From Vanilla planifolia (taxonomy: Eukaryota; Streptophyta; Magnoliopsida; Asparagales; Orchidaceae): DNA of 64,000 nt. The stretch covers positions 10,795,501-10,859,500 of the forward strand of contig CM043878.1 of the NCBI GenBank assembly GCA_023846275.1. The letters run 5' to 3'. Positions 39,030-51,199 of this stretch are shown here, piece by piece; positions within the stretch are counted from its first letter, which is position 1, and every line of letters starts with the position of its first letter. The notes beneath the pieces were generated by a model. It was not told the origin of the DNA. It saw nothing but the letters and a program-made list of their open reading frames with translations, and ran no database searches. Made by a program: the position numbers and the translations under genes.

Positions 39030-39724
39030 TATTTCTATGACAACAGAGAGCACTGAAAACAGCTAATTACAATTTAACAGGAGCTCTAAGGAATTTCCAA
39101 TAAAGAATTTCTTCATTTTGAAGGATGCCACCATAAAAGTAGTAACCATCTGAAAGAGAAACCATAAAAAAGAAATAAAGATCCGGAGCCTACAACAATA
39201 GCAAGAAAAAGAAGAGAAGCCAATGTGACAAAAAATGCATGAAGTAATCTGGCTGTTGATCGCACAGCCTGACAATTAAAAGAATTAGAGAGGTTAAAGA
39301 GCAAGGCTCAAATGTAGTATATGGAAAATAATAGCAGATAAGAGTCTGGCATCAATATTATTTTTGCTGGTAAGTTTTAATATTTCAATTCAAATCAGTA
39401 CATGAAACTACTATTCAAAGCTTAAACAATAAGGATTGTGGCAAAATTTGTACAAATAACATGGAACCACAAAAAACAACTACATGATAATATAACCATA
39501 AATAACAATATGATTCTATAACACCAATAATGCATGTGCAAATAATAGTAAAAAATGCATAAAAATCTAATAATTTGATGATTATATAATCCCATTCATA
39601 TGGTATCAATACAATCATAATATATTCTTCACCATCATCTCATAGCATCACTCATGCCTTTTACCATCATGTCAATATAAATTAGTCTCCCTGAATCAAT
39701 AAAAAGGTCGCCATCATCTTGAAG

Positions 39725-40075
39725 GATCAGTGCCCCTAACTTGAACCACTTCTAGAGATAAAACTTGATGTCAACTAGGATTAAGGAGGACAGGTTTAAA
39801 ATACAATATGCAAAACAAAAAAGAATTTTGGATTGACTAAAGCAAACAAAGTCTACAACAATTGTTCATAATACTTACCCAAAAACCTTCACATTTCGCC
39901 ATCAACTTCAATGATAAGTGCCCCTAACTTGAACCACTTTTAGAGATAAAACTCGATGTCAACTAGACAGGTTTAAAATACAAAATGCTAAACATAAAAG
40001 AATTTTGAATTGACTAAAGCAAACAGGGTCTACAACAGTTGCTCATAATGCTTGCCCAAAAACCTTCACGTTTCG
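39725..40075. repeat. ~165-bp direct duplication upstream of G-alpha
   Basis: Copy 1 at 39,725-39,898 and copy 2 at 39,913-40,075 share GTGCCCCTAACTTGAACCAC at one end and CCCAAAAACCTTCAC at the other. Copy 1 has about 11 extra bases. The copies are about 90% alike by eye, so the duplication is fairly recent. Confidence 0.85.
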
Positions 40076-40259
40076 ACTAAAGGCAGGTCTTAGGTCACTG
40101 AAGAGGCGACAATGCAACAGTTGGGCTCAACAGATTAGGCGAGATCATGGATCAGCACTGTTTCAACTTGTGTTTGCATATGGGTTTAAAGAATATTGGA
40201 TTAATAGTTTATAAGTTGCATGTAGGTGACATGGAAAAACAGTTGTAATCAAGTTAACT

Positions 40260-41323
40260 AGACAAACAGTTTATTTTTTATTTATTTCTCTTTTCTCTTA
40301 TTACTATTTTTCCCCTTACCTTGTGTGACCATGTGCATGGCTCCTACGGCTATAACCATAACTGAGAAAGTCTTCTTGCGACATGCTTTCGTCTACGACC
40401 AACAGACTCCTTTCAATGGCCGACAACAACAACAACCACCTCCCTCGTCGACAATTCTTCCCTGACATAGATAATCTTCTCTTCCAACACCAACAACCTC
40501 TCTCCTTTTTTCTTTTTGTCCTACTCACTATCCTAACGACGACTCACTCCTTGGCCTCATGTAGATCGAGTCCAAAGAGTGGGAGGACTTCCCTCTACCA
40601 TTCCCAACCTCCCTTTTTATGGCCAATTATACAAGGGTTAAAAAAATAAACCTAAGCATTGTGGCAACCCAAAAAGTCAAATTGATTGCACATTAGTCGA
40701 ATGTAGGCACGTCTACCCATGAATGCACAAGCACATGTTGGCTCTAAATGCCAAATATTCCCCGAATGGTGTGTGCTTTCCACATGTATATATGCACACG
40801 ATTGCCCAAAGTTATCTAACATTTCTTTTCCTTGAAACATCGCACAACACACTCATTTTTGTTCGCAAAGCCTTCTTGAAATTTTGGTTTTATTATTTTA
40901 TATTTCTTATTTTATCTTATCATTTTATCTTTTCTTCATCCACGCTCTATTACGACTATTATTTTGCTACCCAAATTATTTCCTCACTTACTTTTAACTC
41001 TTGGCCACCCATACAATAATTAAAAAAAATTCCAAATTATTTTATTATTTGAATTTTTCACAAATTATTACTATTTTATAAATCCAAATTTCGGATTTAT
41101 TTTATTATTTGCATTTTTCACAACAAATAACATCAAAACTTCACCAAATTATGTTTAAAATATTTCATTCCCTAAACTCTTTGTGGATCATAATCTTTGG
41201 ATATCCATTATCCTTAAAACATTTTAAGAAAATTCTAAAAATTCTTGTTCTTGAAACAAAAATTTTCAAAAATACTCAAAAATCCAATATAAAAAAATCA
41301 ATGCAACACAACACCTCTCCTTT
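40260..41323 (-). mobile_element. Gypsy-type 3' LTR with polypurine tract
   Basis: On the minus strand, GATGAAATTTTTATAAAGGA followed by GAGG and then TGTTGTG is the typical end of a Ty3/gypsy body (polypurine tract) meeting its 3' LTR at about 41,313. Inside the LTR are a TATA-like CCATAAAAAGGG at about 40,625 and AATAAA-type signals near 40,280, so the LTR probably runs about 1.05 kb. No matching second LTR or pol was recognised. The far end is approximate. It accounts for the GC-richer open frames at 40.3-40.65 kb. Confidence 0.5.
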
Positions 41324-41884
41324 ATAAAAATTTCATCCTTAAAATTTTTAGTAATTCATGAGATTTTGTTATATTTTCTTCATAATTAACCTTAAAAATC
41401 TTCAACATTTGTTCATGATATTAGCCATAAATCAAGATCTTCAAATGCATGGAAATTTCTTAACTTATACCTAGTTCATCAGTAAGCCACTTAAAATTCT
41501 AGGCCATACTTTGTTCTTTCCTTAACTCTAACTGACTTGTAAGTCATGAAAATTTTCATTTGTTTCCAACTGATCTAGTATTTAATATGATAAGCCTTTC
41601 ATTGGGCTTTGTTTACTCTTAAGATCATACTATTTTGGCCAACCTAAGAGCCAAGTATCTTTGTTCGTAAATTTATGATTTCTTTATCCTTTGAGAGCTC
41701 ACAATTATATTGATAGAACAGATTAAACATTTTCAACCAAAAGATGTTCTTCTAAAATTTTCTCAATTATAAATAAGATCTTGATTATTTCTAATAAGAT
41801 CATAAACTAAAGTAATACCAAATATTCGTAGTCTTAAATATAATCTTATAATTTATCAAAAATTTTATTTTAATTTAATATTTG

Positions 41885-42170
41885 AATATACAGCTATCCT
41901 CTATAATTTATCGAATCACTTATCATTATATCTCAAATCAAATTTTGACCATATGATCATCTATAACTAATCAAAAGCCGCTCACCATTATATTAAATTG
42001 TGACAATAGAGTTATCTTTTATAACCAATTCAAAGTAATCTTTAACAATATAACTATTCTGTATAAGTGATTAATCCACTAGTATAAATATCTCTCATAA
42101 CTAACAAAATATTGATCATTGTAGAGCACTAGAATTTCTTCTTTATAACAACTTGATCCTAGATGATCTA
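41885..42170. repeat. Degenerate short-period repeat
   Basis: Four to five diverged copies of a 40-60 bp motif around RTATRACTATCTYTTATAACT, each followed by a CCATTAT- or TTGACAA-like segment. It is AT-rich. No coding potential. Confidence 0.45.
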
Positions 42171-43013
42171 TCATTTTTCAATAGAACAATGATATTCCCC
42201 ATAGAGAAACATTGGATCTATTAAACTTTCCCCATAACAATTCTCGTTATTGGCATCAAAATCTTTTTAACCACCTAATCTATAATTATTGGTACATTTG
42301 GTAATATCATGACTCCATATTGAAAAACTACTCAATGTATTTCCTAAACAACTTCCAATTTTTATTGCATAGATCAATGACTTTTTTTTCCTCAAAGAAC
42401 TCAATTTGTTGGCTCACCAAGGATCCATATGACCACTTGCTTTTCACTAATAGTCAATCATTGATGACACATTGACTAATCTATTCTCAAAATGGTTTCC
42501 AATTCCAATGAGATATCTATATTCTTTTATCATTTTAGTAAGTGATTATTAACTCTAATATAATTATTTAGTGGATGGTGTCACTATGAATGGTTTGTAT
42601 ATGCATGCGACTTGTTCTTTCAGTATATGAGCTGATATAATGTTTGCATGCTAAAAAATTGAAAATAAATATAGTAACGATGAAATTCTATAATTTCAAT
42701 ACATCTAAAATGATTTAAGTTGGAGCACCCCTAGCATTGCACCATTAAGTCTTCTTGGAACTTATTCTAAAGGAACTCCAAGGATCTCTCTATTCAACTT
42801 CATTATTGATATTGGTCAGATACCCTTAATTGGCATTTGTTTTCAACAAATCCCTCTAATTATTCTTTCTTAGCAAATTATTTTAATTCGATCATTTAAT
42901 ACATGCAATGGTACACAATGGTGCAGTCACTAATGGGTGTAATCCTGCTATAACAATCTACCCATATCTAACACGACGACGTCACTTTCTACTTGTTTAA
43001 AGTGTCGTAAATG

Positions 43014-43330
43014 TCATTTAAGTCTTTTTTCTATGTGCAAGGAATCAAACTAGTCCTAATATCATAATGTCATCTAGAAATTTATTTTTCTATGTACATG
43101 AATCAAAAATTTTCAAATATCATAATATTATCTAGATATTTATTCTTCTTATGTCAAGGGATCAAAATCATTCTAGTATCAAATGTCAACAAAAATATCT
43201 TCTTCAATGCATGGGAAATCAAAATTATTCTAATATAGTGTCATCTAAAAATTCTTCTTCTTATGTAAAGGAAATCGAGCTAGTTTTAATATCATAATGC
43301 CACCTAAAGTATTCCATGTCTATGATTTCA
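43014..43330. repeat. Minisatellite, ~57-bp unit, five copies plus a partial one
   Basis: Copies start at 43,014, 43,070, 43,128, 43,186, 43,241 and 43,300. The unit is roughly TCATCTAGAAATTTATTCTT, then YTATGTRMAAGGAATCAAA, then CTAGTTCTAATATCATAATG. The periods are 55-59 bp and the copies are diverged. Confidence 0.75.
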
Positions 43331-44258
43331 AATATTGACTGGGCACTAAATGCAAAACAAACTATTTAGACCAAACTTATCAATGCCAATAAAATAAAAC
43401 CTAAAAAGAATGGATACATTTTGCTTGCGTCAATGCAAATATCAGATATTCTTTAGAAAACAAAAGAAAGACAAGAGGGAACACTATGTTGAACACATTA
43501 TTAGCAACTCCTAACAAAAAAATAAATTCAAACATGATGCATTGAGAATGCACATGTGACACAACTAGAGCACAACCTAACATTTTGGGACATAATTCAA
43601 GGATGCAACACAAACAACACCTTAGGCTTAGCATAAGAAAGGTTTCTTTGGGATTTTTTTACTCGTCTTCCTTACTTATCTATTTCATGCATTTGCCTTT
43701 GAACTCCATCTTTTATTATAAGCACTACATCAAATCTCAAATCTTGCCTCCAACTCAAAAAAACTTCTAGCAACATGGTACCAAAAATCATCAATCTCCC
43801 ATTCTATCCTTCATAGTTTCTCCATCATATCTTTTAGATAAATAACATCCATATTGAGCGATATAAAAAATTTGAAACTTTTTTCAAATTCTATTTTGTT
43901 ACTATTTCTTATTTTTATTGAGTTTAATTTAGCAAGGTGCATCTTATCCTTCATCTTTATTATATTCTATAAATTATCAATTTCATGTGTATACATATTA
44001 TTTATGAGTTTTTATATTTGGTATTCTAACTTGTCATGTACATATGTCATTCCCTTATGTCCTTGTGTTGTATCCATAGTTCATATATGCAAACACTACA
44101 TAATAACATAAAACTTGCAATCATAATTTAGTCTTTCCAATTGAATGCACTCATTTTCTTTCTAGAATAATCATCTGATATCCTAATCAATATGCAAAAG
44201 CTATGATATCCTAAAAAGCTTTAGCTGCAATAACAATCCAATTGAACTATAGGAATTC

Positions 44259-44261
<3 letters not shown>

Positions 44262-44302
<41 letters not shown>
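44262..44302. repeat. (TA)n microsatellite
   Basis: About 20 uninterrupted TA repeats, followed by GAGATATACATACATA. Likely polymorphic in length. Confidence 0.95.
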
Positions 44303-44307
<5 letters not shown>

Positions 44308-45099
44308 TATACATACATATATAGATATGAATTCTATCTCACCTTCTAGGAGATGGGTGAAAGTTGATACTGTCACATAGGTAGATATTAAGATTGGAGA
44401 GAGGGACCCTTCCAAACGGGTTTGAAGAGACAGCCACTTGAGATGGAGGCACAACGGTTGCTGGTGGCCCTCTCTCCTATCTCTAACGATGGAGGCTCGG
44501 GTGGAGGAGGTTTTCAAAATGCTAGAGATGCTTTCCTAGTTCACAACCCATAAACAAAGTGAAGCATGGTTGACATATCTTCCAATCTTTGACGCATTTT
44601 TTTTCAAAGTGAATAGAGGTTTACAACTAGATGTGACCAGCACATAGAAAACCAAAACCAATTTTAAAATGCTTTGGTGGGGACGTTACATGGTAGGAGG
44701 CTATCCTCACACTTGTATAGGAGATGAGTTCCCTTGGAGGGAACTCAAACGCAAGATCTGGGGTCAAATTGTGGCCAATTCTTGGGTATAGAAATTTGAA
44801 TTCTGAAGCTTAGGCCCGTTTCAACACTGTCATGACCATGCCATTGTGAATAAGATTGTCATGAATACCCTTGTATTGCTGGGAAGCCACAAACCTAGCA
44901 AAGGTTAGCCTTATGGCTGGTGCACCTTTATGTGTTAACATTACAATTGTTGAGGTTGAGAGTGCCACTGTTTACATCAGGGTGGATTTGAGCAACCTTC
45001 AAAGTTTATGTTCCCTGCTTTCATTCATCATAAACAAAATGACATGTTAAAACCACATAATGCATGTCTTCGCCAAATTTTCATCAATGGTAATATTAT

Positions 45100-45790
45100 A
45101 CCTATTTTAACCAGTTCTTTGACATCTTTTTCCCAAACCCATAACTTATAATGCAATCATTCTTCAATGTTGTGAGTGATACCTCATCATAATGCAGATT
45201 AGTAGTCTTCAGAACTACATTGCACATCTCATATTCTACAAAATTAAATGGAAAGTCATGGGTCATTATCATATGAGAAATTAACTCCATCTTCCCAGCA
45301 TGATCATGTTTCCAATTTGTAACATAACTACCCTCTAGACCATCTAATTACTTGCTAGCATTGGTTATTGTACATAAAAACATTAATCCAACCTTTCGAA
45401 TCTACATTTATTCTTTCTTCTTTTACAGTGAAGCACGTGTACCTTCGACTGTGTAGCATCAACCCCTTGCTCTCAACAAGTTTATGCTTGCAATGACTGC
45501 ATTGCACCTTCTCCATTCCACCCTTACGCTTTAACGTAGTAAACTCTTGCCATACTGATGATGTCATTCTCTTTGGCTTCTTCTAATAAAAGTTATCCTC
45601 TTTCTCATAATCAAGGTTTTGATTCTCAGCAATCATCATTGGGTTTGACAATGGCCCAACACTAAAGTGATCCTCACACATTGGCAATTATAAGAGGTTA
45701 ACAGTTGGTCCTATGGAATCACTATCTAGTTGTGATGAACTATGAGACTTAACTTCATTATGAAAGGTAAAATCTATTGGCATTATATAA
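45100..45790 (-). mobile_element. hAT-superfamily transposase remnant (BED zinc finger end)
   Basis: From about 45,784 down the minus strand, one frame runs MPIDFTFHNEVKSHSSS..., interrupted by single stops, into KKPKRMTSSVWQEFTTLKRK and GGMEKVQCSHCKHKL. This is a BED-type zinc finger (W..F......KCKHC). Lower down comes MELISHMIMTHDFPFNFVEY, matching the hAT stretch 'LA.MII.H.YPFS.VEH'. The catalytic core and the dimerisation domain are absent or unrecognisable. A GC-rich stretch upstream (45.95-46.08 kb) may be its leader. Confidence 0.65.
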
Positions 45791-48700
45791 ACTTATAAAC
45801 ATAAACAACATTTAGTAATAATAGTTTGCATGACCAGTACACAATAATGCGTGCTACTTCAACACCATAAAGTTTAAAGCAACAAATGTCCGTTGTGCGA
45901 GGATAATGCTGCAAGATTCACACTACCTTGCTTATAAAGTTTAGGTCTGTGGCTGCCGAGTTGGGTGACGTCCTACTGTTGTGGCCGTGGGGCGTCGGCG
46001 AGAGCTGGCGGGTAGACTGCTCCTGGGAGTTGCTTGTGTGGCGCCGGCGAATGCCAGTGAGGGAAGGCAAGATGGCTCGGTGAACGGGGACTTGGTGATA
46101 AGGACAGATAAAGCTTAGGGTCAGCGAATTTTTAGAATTTAGGATTTTAAGTTTTTTTTTTTATTTGAGGATATTTACAAAATAATAATTGGTTTTAATT
46201 TGTAACAAATTTGGTAAATAAATTCTTATTAAAATATCCTCTTTTTTTTTATTTTCCATTTAATGATAATAACGTACATTTTATAATAAATTTGAAAATT
46301 AAGTAAAACTTGATAAAATTTCAATAATTATATGCTTTAAACTGATAAAATTTAGGAACAAAAAACATTGTTAAACAAGTTTATCGTGTGTTTATAACTC
46401 TTTGGATTGAGTCTCATAAGTTATTTCTTAGAACAATAATTAAATAAGTTCTTAAATAAACTTAATAATATATTAAAAAAGTTTTAATTAGTTCATTAAT
46501 TAGTTTTAAGTGATATTATTCACTATCATAAATAAATCAAACACCATGTCCACATTTTTTTAATTATCATCAAGAGCTAAGTCACAAATCAATTATTATG
46601 TATTTTTGTTTATTTCTAATCACATATTGTGACCAATATGATTTTTTTATGATATAAACTAGAAAGAATAATTTTAATCCTATGTAATTTGCATGTCATC
46701 CTAGCCAATAATTACATATTGAAATTTATTCATGTTTATTTTTTTTTTACTTAAATTTTATGATTATTATATTTTATCTGACATTATATCTATGAGCTAT
46801 TTTTTTCTCTTAGTTTTTAGATATTTAGGAAAGATTATTCTAAACATAATATCTTCTTTCTTAAAAATACTTTATATAGGTTGATATTAAATTTAATGAA
46901 GATTTTTAAAAATAAAACTTGAATAATTTGAATTTCTTTTAGTAAATTAGATTGATGTAGAATAGATTATATTAACATGTTTTATAATTATCCAAAAAAT
47001 TATATATTATTAAGAGGCGATGCAACACTTCAATTGAGATAAAAAAAAATGAGAATTTATATGCACAAATTATTTAAAATCCAATAATACTAAGTAAAAA
47101 TTAGGATTTCAAAATATTAGAATCAATGGACAAAATTTAGTAAGAACTTTTTATGAGTTTGAAATTTTTTTAATAATTAATAAAAAATATTAAACTAGCT
47201 CAAACAATTATGAAAATATTAGAATAAATTTAATAAAGTTTTTTTGGCTCAAAAAGAGATGCAACTTATGTGAAATTGAACGATAAAAAAGATTCAAAGA
47301 AAAAAAATAAAACAATAATTTTGAGCATTTTAAGTTTAAAATTTTATCAAATATTTAATATCACTCAAAAGTAATGAAAAAAAAAACTTCACTAACAAGT
47401 ATATCTCACCAAGTAAAAAAAAAGCTAACCTTGAATCTATTGAAAAATATAATGAATATAAGAATTGTTAAGTTTAATTTAATAAAAAAATTTATCTTCA
47501 AAAAATTCTTAAATTTCTAAAATTGAAGCAATAGAGAAAATTTCATCTATTAGAAGGAAAACCCATTTCATTAAAAGAAGAAATCAAGAATATAGAGAGT
47601 TGCTTTCAATAAAAAAATGAGAGTGTTGAATGGAGAAACAATATGAGATTAACATAAAAAGGTTGTGGTCAATAAAAGGATCCTTTTGAAAAATTTAAGA
47701 GAAGTAAGACCCCTACTAAGTTAAGGTTCCAAAGAAACTGAATAAAAGACAAATGAAGGTCAAAATAAATTAGAGAAAGAATTGTTGCGATTTTTTAGTA
47801 ATATTATAACAACACTGTAATAATCAAAATCATAGATGATTGTTATTTATATTTTTCTTGCAATGGTTGTCAATAATTGTTTTAACATGATATATGTTTA
47901 TATTAAGCTCAATATGATATTTTTTATACTAACTCATCGTAATATATATATTATTTCTTTATCAAATTATATATAACTTTTTTATAAAATGTGAATTATG
48001 ATAATAGTCACTAAAAAAGAATAATAAATTAATGATTGTTTCTAAAGCATTTTAAAATGAGAAGTCAATAAATGGTGTCTTATATGACAATAATAAAAAA
48101 GAGTCCTCTTGTGAAAGATCATTAGAACTCTAATTAAAGTTCTCTTTTGATATTACCTCAAGAGACAAATATTTCAAAGAAGAATGCTTGAAGCTATAAC
48201 CTAAGGTGAGCTTACGATGGAACAAGAAAAATGATGATAACATAATAAGTCTGTTAGTGTCGATAAGTTTGTAGGGGACACCTAACCCAAGTTTATCATT
48301 TATGATGAAGGCAAATTGTAACGACACGCCATATAAAAAGAAGTTCACTTTTAAATGTAACTCTTGAGAATAATTGTTTTCAGTTCGAATCCAAGTCTTC
48401 AACGCGTTGATGCATGTTTGTGATTTTGGATGTGATGACAAGTTCCTTGTTTTGAGCCAACTTTAGAAGCTTCATTTGAAGATGATATTATATTTATATC
48501 CATACATTATAGACATTAGTCATATATTAAGAGATAAAGATGATGATATAATCAATTGAGACTAGTTATCACATAATATTATGTCAAAGAGATGATATCT
48601 ACTAAAATATATCTTAATACTTATGAAATAATTTTTAATAATCCATAATATTTTTGAGAAATCTTTAATAAAACAATTAATATTATTTAAATAATAATAA

Positions 48701-48983
48701 TTTATTTATTTAAATATAATGTTTTTAATATTACTTTTAAAAAAATAGAATGAAAGTAATAAATTTAATAGGTAACATTTTTTAAGATTCAACTAAATTC
48801 ATATCAACTTAGAAGATATTATTTGTCAACTTTGATATTTAAAATACTAAAACCGTAAAAAAAAAATCATTTTGTTAATTCGCGAATATCGAGGCCAAAA
48901 TCATTTTTTTAATTTACATTTTTCACGAAATCTCTTTAAATTGCTTTCGAAAACTATTTCGTCTACCTTTTGACGGCGGAGAG

Positions 48984-51199
48984 ATGGACAATAAAAGCGG
49001 CAGCGGCGGCGGTAGAGGTAGCGGACGAGGGGGAGGCAGAGGAGGCTTGGGCTGGGGTGGAAGCGGACGAGGAAAGTACGGATCCGGGTCCGGCTCCGGC
49101 GGCGAGAACTATAGTTATCCGTGTCTAACTATGCACCAGCCCTGGGCTTCGCTCTTGGTCCATGGCATCAAACGTATAGAGGGAAGATCGTGGCCTGCTC
49201 CTCTTACTGGTGTGCTTGCTTCGCTCTGTTTTTCTATTCCTAGTTCGTTGGGCGTTATTAACCCTAAACTTAACTTCAACATATTTCTGTAACTTTGAGG
49301 CCTAAGATTTCACTGGTTTGAACTTTGAACCCTTTTCTCCATCTGAAGGCCGACTGTGGATCCACGCTGCCTCAAAGGTGCCTGAGCCGGAAACAATTAA
49401 GCAAATGGAGAACTTCTATAGGGAAATTTATACTGTCAATGGGATTATCGACATCAATTTTCCAAAGAATTATCCAACTTCACGGCTTTTAGGTTGGTAT
49501 ATGGGCACTTCTTAGCGAAGTTGCACTAAATAGTTTTAATTGTCTTAAAAAATTTTGTTCTGTTCTTTCTGTTGTAATTATCTATCCGCAGTATAGTCCT
49601 TTGATTGCATGTATTGCAATTTAATTCGCAAACCCATATGCAGTTTAATAGAGTTCATTCAGAACTAGAATTGTAAAGCCTAAATTGCTGTAATGCATTG
49701 CTAATGGTGGAACCAATAATAGCTCTTGAACCTATGATAAGACATCTTATGGATATATGTATCAAAAAATTGCTTTGATGCATGCTTTACGAAACTCCAA
49801 CTTTCATTTTGATTTGAAAACCTTATGGCCTTGAAATTGATGTCAATTAGCATTTTGTTTTGTATGTTTAATAAATGAATTGGTAGAATTATATAACTAT
49901 CTTATTAGCTCAGTCTTTTACTTGTAGCTTTAGCTATGAAGCTCATAAATTCTTGCCATAAAATTGTATGATCAAACAGGTATGAGCCTTATGTTTAACA
50001 TATGTGCCTCTTTTCACAAGACTTCATTAAGGTAAACAAGTAATAGTTGATGTTACATTTATAATTACTTGTATACTATAGCTTGATGTTGTAGGTGTAT
50101 TATATGTCTAATCAATGGAAACATTATGTGATGACATTCTCTTTTTGTAATAGGATGTGTTGAAATCGTTGGTTGTCTCAAAGGCGATGAATTGGCCCAT
50201 TGGGAGGAAGTTCCTGAATCGGTTGGCTTTCTAACATGAAAACCCATGTGAAATATTAACCAATCTATTGTCAACATTGTGTGTGGTTTATACCTTTGAC
50301 TCAATGGATTTCATCATCTTTTACAGGTCAGGTTAGAAGCTCTGACAAACTTTTGTTGGCTCTGTGAAAAGCCACAGGCATGTTTTTTACCACAATTTTC
50401 TGATTCATCTATTGATGATGTCGCAGCTAGGCATTCTTTTTGTATTGCATAAACTTTTTCTAGCTTCTTAATTGCATAAACTTTTATATGTTTCATGCTT
50501 GCAAAAGTAAATTTTGATTTATTCTTAATATAATGTTCTTCACATCTGTGCAGAAACTTGTAGTTCCATTGGAAATGCGTGGCTATCAAGGTGTATATAA
50601 TCTGGAAAAGAGGGTATTGAATTTGTTTTCTTTTGATCTTTCTCAAGTCTGAGTTTCTCTTCAATCTGTATGATTTCATATCCAATGACTTTGTGTTTCA
50701 TTTGTCTTCACAGATCTACGAAGCAGCTGTTAGAGGTCTCACTCCAGTTGCAGGCCCTCTTCCAGCCAAGTTTCCATTGCCAGATCCTCAAAACCCCTTG
50801 TCACTAAAGCCAGGCTCACTACAATTCACAAGCTCCAAAGCATCTGAAGTGAAGAAATCAGAAAGCATCAGCACAGCCATAGCTGGCGCACGAGCGGCTG
50901 CAACTCAATTCTCAAGAAAAGATGAGAGATGGAATAACCAAATGGATGCACTTTGGAAGCATGACAATTCAAGAAGCAAAGAGATTGTGGCTGTTCATCA
51001 TCGAGCAAATAGAGCAGAATACCATCATTTGGAAATGAAAGCTTCCCCCACATTTGGGTCATCTAAGGTTTGTGTTGGAGTATCACTAGTGTGTATCATG
51101 TAGGATTGATAAGATCTTGCGAACTGCTGACATATAATGGTTTTTTTTGGCTCTCAGATTTTGTCCGCGGCACTGAAGGGTATAAGTCAGAACCATTGA
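48984..51199 (+). CDS. ASCH-domain protein (activating signal cointegrator 1-like), 7 exons
   Basis: Exons 48984-49209, 49349-49492, 50154-50221, 50327-50377, 50554-50613, 50714-51067 and 51158-51199 join in frame to 314 residues. Residues 1-42 are almost entirely Gly, Ser and Arg (RG/RGG-like). Then comes YPCLTMHQPWASLLVHGIKR (about 45-64), the start of an ASCH (PUA-like) fold that continues through GRLWIHAASK and CVEIVGCLKGDEL...W to about residue 160. After VPLEMRGYQGVYNLEKRIYE the C-terminal 120 residues are Ser/Ala/Lys-rich and disordered-looking. ASCH domains are predicted to bind RNA, and the TRIP4 family links them to transcription coactivation and translation quality control. Intron 4 begins CAG|GCATGT, a GC donor. 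Reading past 51,067 instead of splicing would end at 51,103, but exon 7 (ILSAALKGISQNH) looks like a genuine tail. Confidence 0.87.

Larger units (their letters stand above)
39030..48983. other. Long intergenic stretch between G-alpha and ASCH genes
   Basis: Holds the G-alpha upstream region: a TTTTCAG acceptor-like site at about 39,059 suggests a 5' UTR intron. Beyond that are the repeats and transposon remnants listed separately, an unassigned GC-richer patch at 44.34-44.53 kb, and about 2.9 kb of plain AT-rich DNA (46.1-48.9 kb). No further gene could be supported. Confidence 0.6.

Noticed and set aside
40316-40649. Overlapping frames on both strands near 40.4 kb
   Set aside because: Low-complexity composition, both strands open, located inside the probable gypsy LTR; no protein family recognised.
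43014-43330. CRISPR-like spacing of repeats
   Set aside because: The whole 57-bp unit repeats without unique spacers and the genome is a plant; it is a minisatellite.
48130-48441. 103-codon minus frame upstream of the ASCH gene
   Set aside because: No recognisable domain, AT-rich surroundings, no promoter signals; probably chance or an old transposon scrap.
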